Below, piece by piece: positions 8,459 through 17,251 of a stretch of DNA of 53,753 bases. Below the pieces are notes generated by a model that was given only the letters and a program-made list of their open reading frames with translations, did no database searches and was not told the origin of the DNA. The position numbers and the translations under genes were made by a program. This DNA is from Deltaproteobacteria bacterium (GTDB lineage: Bacteria > Myxococcota > B64-G9), in contig JAFCZJ010000011.1 of assembly GCA_019314375.1 (NCBI GenBank), positions 1 through 53,753 of the forward strand, in the 5' to 3' direction. Position 1 is the stretch's first letter. Every line of letters begins with the position of its first letter.

Positions 8459-9916
8459 ATGGAATTCAAACACGCAAAAACAAAAATCATCCTTGACTGG
8501 TTCGAAAAGATCAATCAGGTTCCCCGTTGCTCCAAAAACGAAGCAGCCATTTGCAAATGGCTGATGGACTGGGCCAAAGAACATAATTTCGAGGCCAAAA
8601 AGGATGAAGTGGAGAATGTGCTCATCCGTATACCCGCATCGCCGGGCTACGAGCAAAGCCCCATCTGCGTCATCCAGGGGCATATGGACATGGTCTGCGA
8701 GAAGGTCAAGGGTTCCACCCACGACTTCGATAAAGACCCGATCAAATTCGTCTTCACCGACGATGGATGGCTCAAAGCCGACGGCACCACCCTGGGCGCG
8801 GACAACGGCATCGCCATCGCCATGGCCCTGGCCCTGGCCCTGGACAAAGAGGTACAGCACCCAGCCTTGGAACTGCTCTTCACCGTGGACGAAGAAACCG
8901 GATTGACCGGCGCCAACGCACTCCAGCCCGGCTTCATCGAAGGCAAGCTGCTACTGAACGTGGACAGCGAAGACGAAGGCGTCTTCACCGCGGGCTGCGC
9001 CGGCGGCAAGGACACCCACTTGGAAATGCCGGCCCCGGCCGAAGGCGCACCGGAAGGCCACCAGGCCTTCAAGGTCATCGTCGGCGGTCTCAGGGGCGGC
9101 CATTCGGGCGTGGACATCGCGGAGCAACGGGCCAACGCCATGCAAGTCTTGTCTCGTGTAATTGAAGAACTGTCCAGGCTTGGCGACATGCGCCTGGCCA
9201 CTTTTGCAGGCGGAACCGCCCACAACGCCATCCCCAGGGATGCCGAAGCCCTGGTCTGGCTGGACAAAGCCACCGCGGACAAGGCCCAGTCCAAGATGGC
9301 TGAGCTGGACAAGGCCTACAAAAACGAATACGCCGTGATCGATCCCAAGGTCAGCTTGAGCTTGGAAAAGGCCGACAGCGCCGACCGGACCCAGGCCTTG
9401 AACTTGGAAGTCACACGGAAAGTCATGGACTTCATCCAGGCCATCCCCCACGGCGTCTTTGCCATGAGCGCCGACATCGCGGGCCTGGTCGAGACCTCCA
9501 ACAACCTGGCCGAAATCGCCCTGGGCGACGGCAAGGTCACGGCTTTGACCAGCCAGCGCTCCTCCAACATGGATCGCCTGGATTGGTTGACCACCCGAGT
9601 CGAGAGCGTGGGTCGCTTGTGCGGCGGCACGGCCCGAAGTGGTGGCGGGTACCCCTCCTGGAAGCCCAACATGGACTCCAAGCTCCTCGGCCGCTGCAAA
9701 GAGGTCTACACCAAGTTGTTCAACAAAGAGCCCGTGGTCGAGGTCATCCACGCGGGACTGGAATGCGGCATCATCGGCGCCAAATACGAAGGCATGGACA
9801 TGATCTCCTTTGGTCCCACCATCAAAAACCCGCACTCCCCCGAAGAATGCATCGAGGTGGAAACCATCGGCCAAATCTGGGATTTCATGGCTGAGCTATT
9901 CAAAAGCTACAAATAG
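8459..9916 (+). CDS. pepD: Aminoacyl-histidine dipeptidase (Xaa-His dipeptidase, PepD-like)
   Basis: 485 aa, the usual length for PepD (M20 family). GAGGAG precedes the ATG by ~8 bp. Zinc-site motifs are visible: IQGHMDMVCE (His75, Asp77), LGADNGIA (bridging Asp115) and DEETGLTGA (catalytic Glu145/146). The lid-domain stretch GGLRGGHSGVDI and the C-terminal metal-ligand region around HAGLECG are also present. No signal peptide, so cytosolic. The enzyme hydrolyses Xaa-His dipeptides such as carnosine and contributes to peptide recycling. Its transcript should end at the hairpin at 9938-9968. Confidence 0.93.
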   Translation: MEFKHAKTKIILDWFEKINQVPRCSKNEAAICKWLMDWAKEHNFEAKKDEVENVLIRIPASPGYEQSPICVIQGHMDMVCEKVKGSTHDFDKDPIKFVFTDDGWLKADGTTLGADNGIAIAMALALALDKEVQHPALELLFTVDEETGLTGANALQPGFIEGKLLLNVDSEDEGVFTAGCAGGKDTHLEMPAPAEGAPEGHQAFKVIVGGLRGGHSGVDIAEQRANAMQVLSRVIEELSRLGDMRLATFAGGTAHNAIPRDAEALVWLDKATADKAQSKMAELDKAYKNEYAVIDPKVSLSLEKADSADRTQALNLEVTRKVMDFIQAIPHGVFAMSADIAGLVETSNNLAEIALGDGKVTALTSQRSSNMDRLDWLTTRVESVGRLCGGTARSGGGYPSWKPNMDSKLLGRCKEVYTKLFNKEPVVEVIHAGLECGIIGAKYEGMDMISFGPTIKNPHSPEECIEVETIGQIWDFMAELFKSYK

Positions 9917-9937
9917 CAGGAACAAAGGGAAAATTTG

Positions 9938-9968
9938 CCCGGTCGCATTCGCGGCCGGGTTTTTTTTT
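9938..9968 (+). terminator. Intrinsic terminator after pepD
   Basis: A GC-rich 9-bp stem (CCCGGTCGC / GCGGCCGGG, one G-U pair) with an ATTC loop is followed directly by nine T residues. It lies 22 bp after the pepD stop codon. Confidence 0.92.
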
Positions 9969-10052
9969 AGCAGCGCCGATGGCGGAAACCTGGGCGGAAG
10001 TCCTTGACTTGTTTATGGGGCTTCAATATCTTTCCAGATAATACTGGCTATG

Positions 10053-10109
10053 CCAGCATAACGTGGCACTAACGAATCAAAAAACGATTCGTAAATGCCA
10101 CTAATAAAC
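10053..10109 (+). repeat. REP-like palindromic element, copy A
   Basis: The hairpin at 10063-10101 pairs GTGGCACTAACGAATC with GATTCGTAAATGCCAC across an AAAAAAC loop. The stem is 16 bp with two mismatches. The same ~57-bp sequence recurs at 35028-35084 and, inverted and diverged, at 17246-17290. It sits just upstream of the Yip1-like gene. Confidence 0.88.
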
Positions 10110-10128
10110 CTGCAAGGGAGAGCTTCCC

Positions 10129-10758
10129 ATGAACATGATCGAACGCGGCATCAACATTCTGGTCAAGCCCACCACCGAGTGGAACAACATCAAAAAAGAA
10201 AAGTGGACCATCCAGAACCTTTTCGTCAAATACGCCATGATATTGGCGGCCATCCCGGCCGTGGCCGGCTTTATCGGCCAAAGCGTCATCGGTGTCAGTT
10301 TCTTCGGCGCAACCTTCCGCCAGCCCCCCGTCAACGGCATCATCTTTGCCGTGCTGAGCTATATTCTCGCCCTGGGCACCACCTTCCTGATGGCCTTCAT
10401 CATCGACGCCCTGGCGCCTACTTTTGGGGCCGTCAAGAACATGGAAGACTCGCTCAAAATCGTGGTTTTCGCGAACACCGCGGCCTGGGTGGCGGGTATC
10501 TTTGCCATTCTACCGGCCCTGGGCATTTTGGCCTTCGGTGGTTCCATCTACTCCCTGGTGCTCTTGTACTTCGGCATGAAATCTTTAAAAAATCCCCCCA
10601 AGGACAAGATGGTCGGCTACTATGTGGTAACCCTGATCATCTGGATCGTCATCGCGGTCATCGCTGCCGTGGTGGTCGGTGCCATCGCACTGACTTCCGT
10701 TGGTGCCGGTGTCGCCACCGACGCAGCCGAAGCCTTTAAGATGATCCCCCGCAGTTGA
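10129..10758 (+). CDS. Yip1-family integral membrane protein
   Basis: 209 aa with AGGGAG 8 bp before the ATG. The N-terminal segment (MIERGINILVKPTTEWNNIKKE) is the typical opening of bacterial YIP1-family proteins, followed by about five hydrophobic segments (YAMILAAIPAVAGFIG, FAVLSYILALGTTFLMAFI, FANTAAWVAGIFAILPALGIL, IYSLVLLYFGM, VVTLIIWIVIAVIAAVVVGAI). It is a cytoplasmic membrane protein of unknown role. The REP-like copy A lies in its leader. It appears to be monocistronic. Confidence 0.82.
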   Translation: MNMIERGINILVKPTTEWNNIKKEKWTIQNLFVKYAMILAAIPAVAGFIGQSVIGVSFFGATFRQPPVNGIIFAVLSYILALGTTFLMAFIIDALAPTFGAVKNMEDSLKIVVFANTAAWVAGIFAILPALGILAFGGSIYSLVLLYFGMKSLKNPPKDKMVGYYVVTLIIWIVIAVIAAVVVGAIALTSVGAGVATDAAEAFKMIPRS

Positions 10759-10839
10759 TCCCCCCCTGATAATCCCAGCTGGACCGATCTTCGCCTTGAT
10801 TTCAATCCTTCAATTACCCAAATTTCCTGCGCCAAAAAT

Positions 10840-10868
10840 TTGACCACCCACATATGGCAGTGTAATGT
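10840..10868 (+). promoter_or_regulatory. Candidate sigma-70 promoter
   Basis: TTGACC (10840-10845), a 17-bp spacer and TAATGT (10863-10868) form a plausible -35/-10 pair about 60 bp ahead of the 74-aa gene at 10927. The -10 is weak. This call is by inspection only. Confidence 0.4.
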
Positions 10869-10926
10869 ACCCTCCTGTATCCCATGGTAGGGCGAGGTAG
10901 ATTCAACTCGCCAAATGGAGGGAGTC

Positions 10927-11151
10927 ATGCAGGAATTCATCACGGACGAGCGCATGTTCAAAGCTGGCATGCTGCGCATTGTCATGAAGATGCGCAAAGA
11001 AAGAGACACGACCTTCGATGGTTGTTTTTCCGCCGTCACCAAAGAGCTCAGGCTCGAGCCCGATCAGTTCCTCAGTTATGTGACCAGTCACATGCCCGAA
11101 ATGATGGCCAGCGTCAAAACCCAGGGCAAGCGCATTTACTGGGAAATGTAA
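10927..11151 (+). CDS. Small conserved-looking hypothetical protein
   Basis: 74 aa. ATG 10927 is preferred because GGAGG lies at 10917-10921, 5 bp upstream. An in-frame ATG at 10915 overlaps that Shine-Dalgarno. Soluble, mixed charge, Met-rich (8 Met), predicted helical, with a single Cys in TTFDGCFSAV. No transmembrane segment or recognisable motif. A clear ribosome binding site and a candidate promoter support it as a real gene. The function is unknown. Confidence 0.6.
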   Translation: MQEFITDERMFKAGMLRIVMKMRKERDTTFDGCFSAVTKELRLEPDQFLSYVTSHMPEMMASVKTQGKRIYWEM

Positions 11152-11175
11152 AAACCAAGCATCCCCTTCAATCAT

Positions 11176-11694
11176 TCAATCAAACGCCTCTACACGATCC
11201 GACTTCCTGGGCTCGAAGACTTCTTTCACCTTGTTCCGGGACATGAAAATCCCAATCACCAGGGGATAGACCATACCGAAGATCAAGCCGAGAATGACGC
11301 CGGCCATGGAACTGGCCACCACAAAATCGCCCATGGGTATTTCGTCTTTGATTTGGATCAAGGCCGGCTTCATGACCAACCAGGACACGGCCCCCTGGAC
11401 CAAACTCATGATCACCCCATACACCCCATACACCACACAAGCCGTGCGCGCCCAGGGCTTGAGACTCAGCAAGGCCACGCCCATATAAATCAAGGCGAGG
11501 CTGACCGCAACCGCCAAGACGATGCCCATGGTCTGCCAGGGTCCCAAGAAAGGATGATTGTCCATCATTTCCATCACGGGCCCCTGGGAAAAACGCTTCA
11601 TGCTCAGACTGACCAGGGGGCTGAGCAAACCCAGCCCTCCGAAAACCATATTGAGCACGGCAAAAACCGTGATGCTGGCAGGTCGTTTGCGCAT
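11176..11694 (-). CDS. Four-helix membrane protein coupled to the serine-protease operon
   Basis: 172 aa. The start ATG (11694-11692) shares its A with the TGA stop of the upstream protease gene (TGATG), and GGAGG sits just before it, so translation is coupled. Four hydrophobic segments are seen (SITVFAVLNMVFGGLGLLSP, MGIVLAVAVSLALIYMGVAL, ACVVYGVYGVIMSLVQGAV, VVASSMAGVILGLIFGMVY). The C-terminal tail is charged (KVKEVFEPRKSDR). No named family is recognised. Its position suggests a role with the two secreted proteases, such as export or anchoring, but this is inference only. Confidence 0.75.
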   Translation of the reverse strand: MRKRPASITVFAVLNMVFGGLGLLSPLVSLSMKRFSQGPVMEMMDNHPFLGPWQTMGIVLAVAVSLALIYMGVALLSLKPWARTACVVYGVYGVIMSLVQGAVSWLVMKPALIQIKDEIPMGDFVVASSMAGVILGLIFGMVYPLVIGIFMSRNKVKEVFEPRKSDRVEAFD

Positions 11695-13553
11695 CAGTCC
11701 CTCCGCCTGCGCCAGACAAGCCCAGCCAGCATCAGAAGGACAATCATCACCTCCATGGGCTGACCGGCACCCGTAGCGCAACCGCAGCCCGAGTCATCAT
11801 CCCCCCCCTCGCACTGTTCTACCAGGCTGGCGCTGGGATCATCGGGACAGGCGTCCTCGCAATCGGCCACGCCGTCTCCATCCCTGTCCGTATCCGCCAC
11901 ACCGCAGCCACAGATGCCGACTTCGGTCTTGTCCCCATCCTCGGGGCAGCCGTCGATGCAATCGGCTGTCTCGTCGGCATCCGAGTCCGTGTCCAAAACG
12001 CCGCAGCCGCAGTCTCCCGCAGCAATCTTGCCCGCGTCATTTGGACAAGCGTCGATGCAATCGGCCGTCCCATCGGCATCCGAGTCCGTGTCCGCCACGC
12101 CGCAGCCGCAGTCTCCCGCCGCAATCTTGTTCGCGTCATTCGGACAAGCGTCGACACAATCGGCCGTCCCGTCGTCGTCAGTGTCGGTATCCACCACACC
12201 ACAACCGCAGTCTCCCGCCGCAATCTTGTTCGCGTCATTCGGACAAGCGTCGACACAATCGGCCGTCCCGTCGTCGTCAGTGTCGGTATCCACCACACCA
12301 CAACCGCAGTCTCCCACCGCAATCTTGTTCGGGTCATTCGGACAAGCGTCGATGCAGTCGGCCGTCCCGTCGGCATCCGAGTCCGTCTCCAGAACACCGC
12401 AGCCACAAGTGCCGGGCTCCGCCTTGGCCGGATCGTTCGGGCATCCGTCCGCATCGTCGCAAACGCCGTCTCCGTCGGCATCGCCCTCGGGACAAGGGCC
12501 GCCGCAGTCGTCGCTGCAATTTAGCGGGCTTTCGTCGCCATTGCAGGCCCCATCGCCGCAATCGGTGCCGCAATCGGCGGGACAAGTGACCGTGCTTTCT
12601 CCAGCGCCACCATCGCAGGTGCCGTCGCCGCAAGCGCAGATAACGGAATTGCCGACGGTGTCGCAAAAATCCTCCACTGCGACAAAAGCGTAAGTTGCCT
12701 CCTCCCCACGACAACCATCCATGGGGCATTCATGAACACGCGAACACATGTCGACCCCGTCGTAGATGTAGTCGACATCGCCACGCACCAAAATCCCCAC
12801 CAGGGTCCGGGTATCGGCACGGTAAACACCAGAGCCCGAGTTGCCGGAGAAGGTATCCAGGTTGGACACAAAATAATCCATGCTGCCGGGCCGGCCGTCG
12901 CGAACAAAACCCTCATCGGCGATCTTGATGGGAAGGCCCGTGGGGCAACCCATGACAACGAGTTCCGTGCCTTCGGCCAATGGCATGGACGAGGTTTCCA
13001 GTACGGCCGGGCTGCGGCCCACCACCGGCCGGTCCAGACGCACGATGGCGTAGTCCAACTCTTCCGTTTCCTCCAAGACCAAAACCTCGACACAGGAATA
13101 CACGTCGTCGCTGGTGATGGTATTCAAAGCATCGGCGTCAGCCATGGCGTAATTGAAAACAAATCGCATGGTGGTAAAAACCGTAGAGCCGGACACGCAG
13201 TGACCGGCGGTCAAAACCAGATCCGTGTCGATCAAGGTGCCTGAACAATCGGCAGCCGAGAGTTGATCAAGCCAAATTTGGTCCAGACAAAGATCAGCCG
13301 CTTGCTGCAAAAAAGCCGCCCAGACTTCGATGTTGTCCGGATCATCCAAGATGAGCACCCATTCATCCATGATCGCCACCGTCTGATTCAGCGCGGCCTG
13401 GGCCCAGATTGGATCCGGGTGTTCGTAGACATCGACGCGATTGTCGTCTCCGTACACCACGGGCTGACCCGTGGCTTCAACATCCCAGGACGGAGCCTCG
13501 GCACAAGCCACAAGCCCAAGGCAGACAAACAAAACAAGCAGATAACTTTTCAT
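11694..13553 (-). CDS. Trypsin-like serine protease lipoprotein with six TSP3-like repeats and MYXO-CTERM-like tail
   Basis: 619 aa starting at ATG 13553. Lipoprotein signal MKSYLLVLFVCLGLVAC (Cys17). The chymotrypsin-fold domain has His118 (TAGHC), Asp167 (ELDYAIVRLD) and Ser239 (FSGNSGSG), so the triad is complete. Cys-rich CGDGTCD/CNGDESPLNC units follow at ~310-365. Six 33-aa Asp-rich repeats (CGCGVVDTDTDDDGTADC then VDACPNDANKIAAGD) come next, resembling calcium-binding thrombospondin type 3 repeats. The end is GCGCATGAGQPM, a hydrophobic stretch and RRRRD, matching the pattern of MYXO-CTERM sorting tails. A protein with both a lipobox and this tail may be processed at both ends. It lies 11 bp downstream of its larger paralogue. 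Confidence 0.88.
   Translation of the reverse strand: MKSYLLVLFVCLGLVACAEAPSWDVEATGQPVVYGDDNRVDVYEHPDPIWAQAALNQTVAIMDEWVLILDDPDNIEVWAAFLQQAADLCLDQIWLDQLSAADCSGTLIDTDLVLTAGHCVSGSTVFTTMRFVFNYAMADADALNTITSDDVYSCVEVLVLEETEELDYAIVRLDRPVVGRSPAVLETSSMPLAEGTELVVMGCPTGLPIKIADEGFVRDGRPGSMDYFVSNLDTFSGNSGSGVYRADTRTLVGILVRGDVDYIYDGVDMCSRVHECPMDGCRGEEATYAFVAVEDFCDTVGNSVICACGDGTCDGGAGESTVTCPADCGTDCGDGACNGDESPLNCSDDCGGPCPEGDADGDGVCDDADGCPNDPAKAEPGTCGCGVLETDSDADGTADCIDACPNDPNKIAVGDCGCGVVDTDTDDDGTADCVDACPNDANKIAAGDCGCGVVDTDTDDDGTADCVDACPNDANKIAAGDCGCGVADTDSDADGTADCIDACPNDAGKIAAGDCGCGVLDTDSDADETADCIDGCPEDGDKTEVGICGCGVADTDRDGDGVADCEDACPDDPSASLVEQCEGGDDDSGCGCATGAGQPMEVMIVLLMLAGLVWRRRRD
11830..12420 (-). repeat. 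99-bp tandem repeats (TSP3-like units), six copies
   Basis: Six units of exactly 99 bp encode the 33-aa Asp-rich repeats of the 619-aa protease. Two adjacent units (12142-12240 and 12241-12339) look identical across their full length apart from one or no bases, pointing to a recent duplication or gene conversion. Confidence 0.88.
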
Positions 13554-13564
13554 CTTTGCAACCC

Positions 13565-16500
13565 TCACTTCCCCCAACGACGCCTCATCCAAGCCAAGCC
13601 CACAAGGACGAACAACCCCAAGCCTTGCTGCATGGGGTCACCACGACCAGCCGCGCAACCACAGCCCGCGGCCTTATCCTGGCATTCGGAAAACTCGGTG
13701 GCCTCGGGATCATCCGGGCAACCGTCCACACAATCGGCCACCCCATCCTCATCCGAGTCCACATCCGCCATGCCACATCCACATTGGCCGGCCTCACTTT
13801 TATTGCCATCATCGGGGCAGCCGTCCACGCAGTCCGGCGCACCATCCCCATCCGCATCGACATCCACAACCCCGCAGCCGCAGAAGCCGGCCTCAGTCTT
13901 GTCCGCATCCGCCGGGCAGCCGTCCACGCAGTCCGCCACACCATCCCCATCCGTATCGACATCCACTACCCCACAGCCGCAGAAGCCTGCCGCGACCTTG
14001 TCTGCATCCGCCGGGCAGCCATCCAAACAGTCCGGCGTACCATCTCCATCGGCATCCGTATCTGCCAATCCACAACCGCAGAGGCCCGCCTCGGTTTTGT
14101 CCGCATCCGCCGGGCAGCCATCCACGCAGTCAGGCGTTCCATCTCCATCGGTATCCGCATCCGCCAGTCCACAACCGCAGAGGCCTGCCTCAGTCTTGTC
14201 CGCATCCGCCGGACAGCCATCCACGCAGTCAGGCACACCATCCCCATCGGCATCCGTATCCACAACCCCACAACCGCAAGCACCCGCCTCGGTCTTGCCG
14301 GGATCGGCGGGACAGCCATCCACGCAGTCCGCCGTACCATCTCCATCGGCATCCGCATCCGCGACCCCACAACCGCAGACACCCGCCTCGGTCTTGCCGG
14401 GATCGTCGGGGCAGCCATCCACGCAGTCCGGCGTTCCATCTCCATCGGTATCCGCATCCGCGACCCCACATCCGCAGGCACCCGCCTCGGTCTTGCCGGG
14501 ATCGGCGGGACAGCCGTCCACGCAGTCCGGCGTCCCATCTCCATCGGTATCCGTATCCACAACACCACAGCCGCAGAAGCCCGCCTCGGTCTTGCCGGGG
14601 TCGTCGGGACAGCCATCCACGCAGTCCGGCGTACCATCTCCATCGGTATCCGTATCCACAACCCCACAGCCGCAAAAGCCCGCCTCGGTCTTGCCGGGGT
14701 CGTCGGGACAGCCATCCACGCAGTCAGGCGTTCCATCTCCATCGGTATCCGTATTTGCATCCACTACCCCACAGCCGCAGATGCCGGGTTCCGTCTTCTC
14801 TGGATCATCGGGGCATCCATCCACACAGTCCGCCGTACCGTCCCCATCTCCATCCGTGTCCGCTACCCCACAGCCGCAGATGCCGGGTTCCGTCTTCTCT
14901 GGATCATCGAGGCATCCATCCACACAGTCCGCCGTACCGTCCCCATCGGTATCCGCATCCACTACCCCACAGCCGCAGATGCCGGGTTCCGTCTTCTCTG
15001 GATCATCGGGGCATCCATCCACACAGTCCGCCGTGCCGTCCCCATCGGTATCCGTATCCGCCACCCCACAGCCGCAGATGCCGGGTTCACTCTTGCCCGG
15101 ATCATCGGGGCATCCGTCATCTCCGTTGCAAACCCCGTCCCCGTCGTCATCTCCATCAGGGCAGACGTTGTCATAGGAAAAAGTCACGGTCAGACTGTAA
15201 CTGCCGGTGGAATTTTCCCGATAGGCATCGACAAACAAAAAGTAGGTGCCCGGTGGCAGATCATTCAGCTCCAGGTGGGAACCAAATTCCCCAGGCGGAT
15301 CGGCGTCGTCGTTGCAGCCCAGTTCGCTGGTGGCAAGCTCACAGTCCGAACGCAGATACAAAACCGTGTCGTATCCGCTGACCTCGGCCACCAGGTCGAC
15401 CTGCTGATCCGCGGTGAAGGAAAAAACCACATCGTTGCCCTCACCCGAACCCACCTCGCCGGCGCAAATGCCCACCGAGCTGTTGGTCGAATCCAAGTTG
15501 TCGCCGTTGATGACCTGCGTGCCCGTGGCTTCGATGACAAAAGGGTCAGCACAGCTTTCGCCCTCACCGGGGTCGGGCACGCACTGATTGCCCAGGCAAA
15601 CCAGCCCCCCGCCGCAACCACAATCGACGCAGCAGTCTCCGGCAGCCAGCTCTTCAGCCTCGCAAACCACGTTGCCGCAGGTACCGCAGTCATCGGTGCA
15701 GTTCAGTGGGCTTTCATCGCCATTGCAAACCCCGTCCCCACAGTTTGTGCCACAGTCGGCCACGCAGGTGGTCGTGTCCTCCCCGGCCAAGGCATCACAG
15801 GTACCGTCGCCGCAAGAACAAAGGGCTGAATCGGTGACCGTGTTGCACAAATCGTCGATGGCCCGAAAGGCGTAAGTGGAGTCTTCGCCACGGCAGGCGT
15901 CCATGTCGCAAACGTTCACGGCATAGCAGCTACCCTGACGTACATAATCCACCTCCCCTCGCACCAAAATGCCCACCAGGGCCCGCGTATCTGCACGGTA
16001 AACGCCGGAACCCGAGTTGCCGCCGAAGGTATCCAGGTTGGCCACGAAATAGTCCAAATCAGCCGGGCGGCCATCTCGCACATAGGCATCGCCCGCGATC
16101 TTGATCGGCAGACCCGAGGGACAGCCCATGACGAGCAACTCGGTGGCATCGGGCAAAGCCGAAGCCACGGTGTCCACCAGGGCCGGGCTATGGCCCACCA
16201 CCGGCCGGTCCAAACGCACGATCGCATAATCGACGGTAGCGGTCTCCAACTGCACCACGATCTCTGCACAAGAATAAACATCGTCTCCGGTGATGGTTCG
16301 CAGGTTGTTGGCATCTTCCATGGCGTAGCTGAAAACGAAAAGGGTGTCGTCGCAATCCCAACTTGAGGCCATGCAGTGGCCTGCGGTCAAAACCAAATCC
16401 GTGTCCACCAGGGTGCCCGAACAATGGGCCGCCGTAAGCTGGTTGGCGAAGAGCTCACCGGAACACAGGCTTATGTAACTTTGCAGGGTCTCCCCGGTGA

Positions 16501-16753
16501 TCTGCACATCATCGGGGTTGCTCAGGTCCACGGCCGAGCTGTCGATGAGCGCCACGGTTTCGTCCAGAGCGGCCTGGGCCCAAAGGCCATCCGGGTAAGC
16601 GTAAACATCGATGCGATTGTCGTCGCCGTAGACTACCGGCTGCTGATTTTGCGCCTTGTCCGCGTCGGCCGGATTGAAGCAGCCAATCAAAGCCATCAGA
16701 GAAAACGACACCAAAAGTCCGAATCGTCCGAAATCACGAACCCTCAAGTACAT
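13565..16753 (-). CDS. Trypsin-like serine protease lipoprotein with PPC domain, fourteen TSP3-like repeats and MYXO-CTERM-like tail
   Basis: 1062 aa. ATG 16753 is chosen from GGAGG 7 bp upstream and the signal peptide MYLRVRDFGRFGLLVSFSLMALIGC (Cys25). The protease domain has His126 (TAGHC), Asp175 (VDYAIVRLD) and Ser247 (GGNSGSG). Cys-rich CNGDESPLNC units follow, then a prepeptidase C-terminal-like beta domain (QQVDLVAEVSGYDTVLYL, LPPGTYFLFVDAY) at ~470-565. Fourteen 33-aa repeats follow (CGCGVVDTDTDGDGTPDC then VDGCPDDPGKTEAG; one unit has two extra residues). The tail is GCGCAAGRGDPM, a hydrophobic stretch, then RRRWGK. It is the first gene of an operon with the 619-aa paralogue and the coupled membrane protein. 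Cell-surface proteolysis is the likely role, and the repeats could bind Ca2+ and act as a stalk. Confidence 0.88.
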   Translation of the reverse strand: MYLRVRDFGRFGLLVSFSLMALIGCFNPADADKAQNQQPVVYGDDNRIDVYAYPDGLWAQAALDETVALIDSSAVDLSNPDDVQITGETLQSYISLCSGELFANQLTAAHCSGTLVDTDLVLTAGHCMASSWDCDDTLFVFSYAMEDANNLRTITGDDVYSCAEIVVQLETATVDYAIVRLDRPVVGHSPALVDTVASALPDATELLVMGCPSGLPIKIAGDAYVRDGRPADLDYFVANLDTFGGNSGSGVYRADTRALVGILVRGEVDYVRQGSCYAVNVCDMDACRGEDSTYAFRAIDDLCNTVTDSALCSCGDGTCDALAGEDTTTCVADCGTNCGDGVCNGDESPLNCTDDCGTCGNVVCEAEELAAGDCCVDCGCGGGLVCLGNQCVPDPGEGESCADPFVIEATGTQVINGDNLDSTNSSVGICAGEVGSGEGNDVVFSFTADQQVDLVAEVSGYDTVLYLRSDCELATSELGCNDDADPPGEFGSHLELNDLPPGTYFLFVDAYRENSTGSYSLTVTFSYDNVCPDGDDDGDGVCNGDDGCPDDPGKSEPGICGCGVADTDTDGDGTADCVDGCPDDPEKTEPGICGCGVVDADTDGDGTADCVDGCLDDPEKTEPGICGCGVADTDGDGDGTADCVDGCPDDPEKTEPGICGCGVVDANTDTDGDGTPDCVDGCPDDPGKTEAGFCGCGVVDTDTDGDGTPDCVDGCPDDPGKTEAGFCGCGVVDTDTDGDGTPDCVDGCPADPGKTEAGACGCGVADADTDGDGTPDCVDGCPDDPGKTEAGVCGCGVADADADGDGTADCVDGCPADPGKTEAGACGCGVVDTDADGDGVPDCVDGCPADADKTEAGLCGCGLADADTDGDGTPDCVDGCPADADKTEAGLCGCGLADTDADGDGTPDCLDGCPADADKVAAGFCGCGVVDVDTDGDGVADCVDGCPADADKTEAGFCGCGVVDVDADGDGAPDCVDGCPDDGNKSEAGQCGCGMADVDSDEDGVADCVDGCPDDPEATEFSECQDKAAGCGCAAGRGDPMQQGLGLFVLVGLAWMRRRWGK
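13690..15100 (-). repeat. 99-bp tandem repeats (TSP3-like units), fourteen copies
   Basis: Fourteen consecutive 99-bp in-frame units. One carries a 6-bp insertion (Ala-Asn-type extension near 14755), which keeps the frame. Neighbouring units group into near-identical blocks, for example the EPGIC units at 14,780-15,090 and the EAGFC units near 14,580-14,750, consistent with block-wise duplication. Confidence 0.88.
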
Positions 16754-16921
16754 GTCCTGGCCTCCAATCCCCCGGAGAATCCGACCGCCGGGCGTCAGAA
16801 TATCATATTTCTCTTGCCTGATCTCCCCCCCTTCCCTGGAACTGGGCACTGTGCTATCATGAAAAGTGCGACAAGCACCCACAGAGTGTGCACCCCAACC
16901 CCAACCCTAAAGGGGTAAGCC

Positions 16922-17251
16922 ATGTCTCTGCCGACCAACAACCGCCATGGACTGTCACGGGTTCCACTTCATCTGCCCGTCACCTTCGGCCAAAGCCGCA
17001 GGGAGATGGGCAAGAGCGGGACCACCCGCAACATCGGCCCACACGGGGTTTATGTGGCCACCGACAAGCCGCCCGACACCTGCCCGCGCCTCTTGCTTCA
17101 GGTGGACTTCAAAAAAAGCCCCATCGAGCTCATCGGCCGAGTCATGTGGGTGCGCCCGCCGGATCCCACCCGACCCGAATCAGGGGGCTTCGGCATGCAG
17201 ATCCTGTTGGCACCGGATGCTTGGTACCAGCATTTTCTACCCATGTGTTAG
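16922..17251 (+). CDS. PilZ-domain protein
   Basis: 109 aa with AAAGGGG about 8 bp before the ATG. The N-terminal HGLSRVPLHLPVTFG and central TRNIGPHGVYVATDKPP match the PilZ pattern R..R....v.......a...NIS.GG..v, with Gly-Pro-His replacing the usual Ser-xx-Gly, so c-di-GMP binding is uncertain. A beta strand with GRVMWVRPP and GGFGMQILL completes a single-domain PilZ of normal length. Such proteins are cytosolic c-di-GMP effectors or adaptors, often in motility. The stop codon lies inside REP-like copy B, so the last residues (LPMC) may have been shaped by that insertion. Confidence 0.82.
   Translation: MSLPTNNRHGLSRVPLHLPVTFGQSRREMGKSGTTRNIGPHGVYVATDKPPDTCPRLLLQVDFKKSPIELIGRVMWVRPPDPTRPESGGFGMQILLAPDAWYQHFLPMC

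Noticed and set aside
13690..15100. Regular repeats resembling a CRISPR array
   Set aside because: The 99-bp period has no short repeat/variable spacer structure. Every unit is in-frame coding sequence for the TSP3-like repeats.
13263..15829. Long plus-strand open frames across the 99-bp repeat arrays
   Set aside because: They are antisense shadows of the two protease genes. Their products are Ser/Pro- or Ile/Arg-rich and mirror the repeat period, with no start signal.
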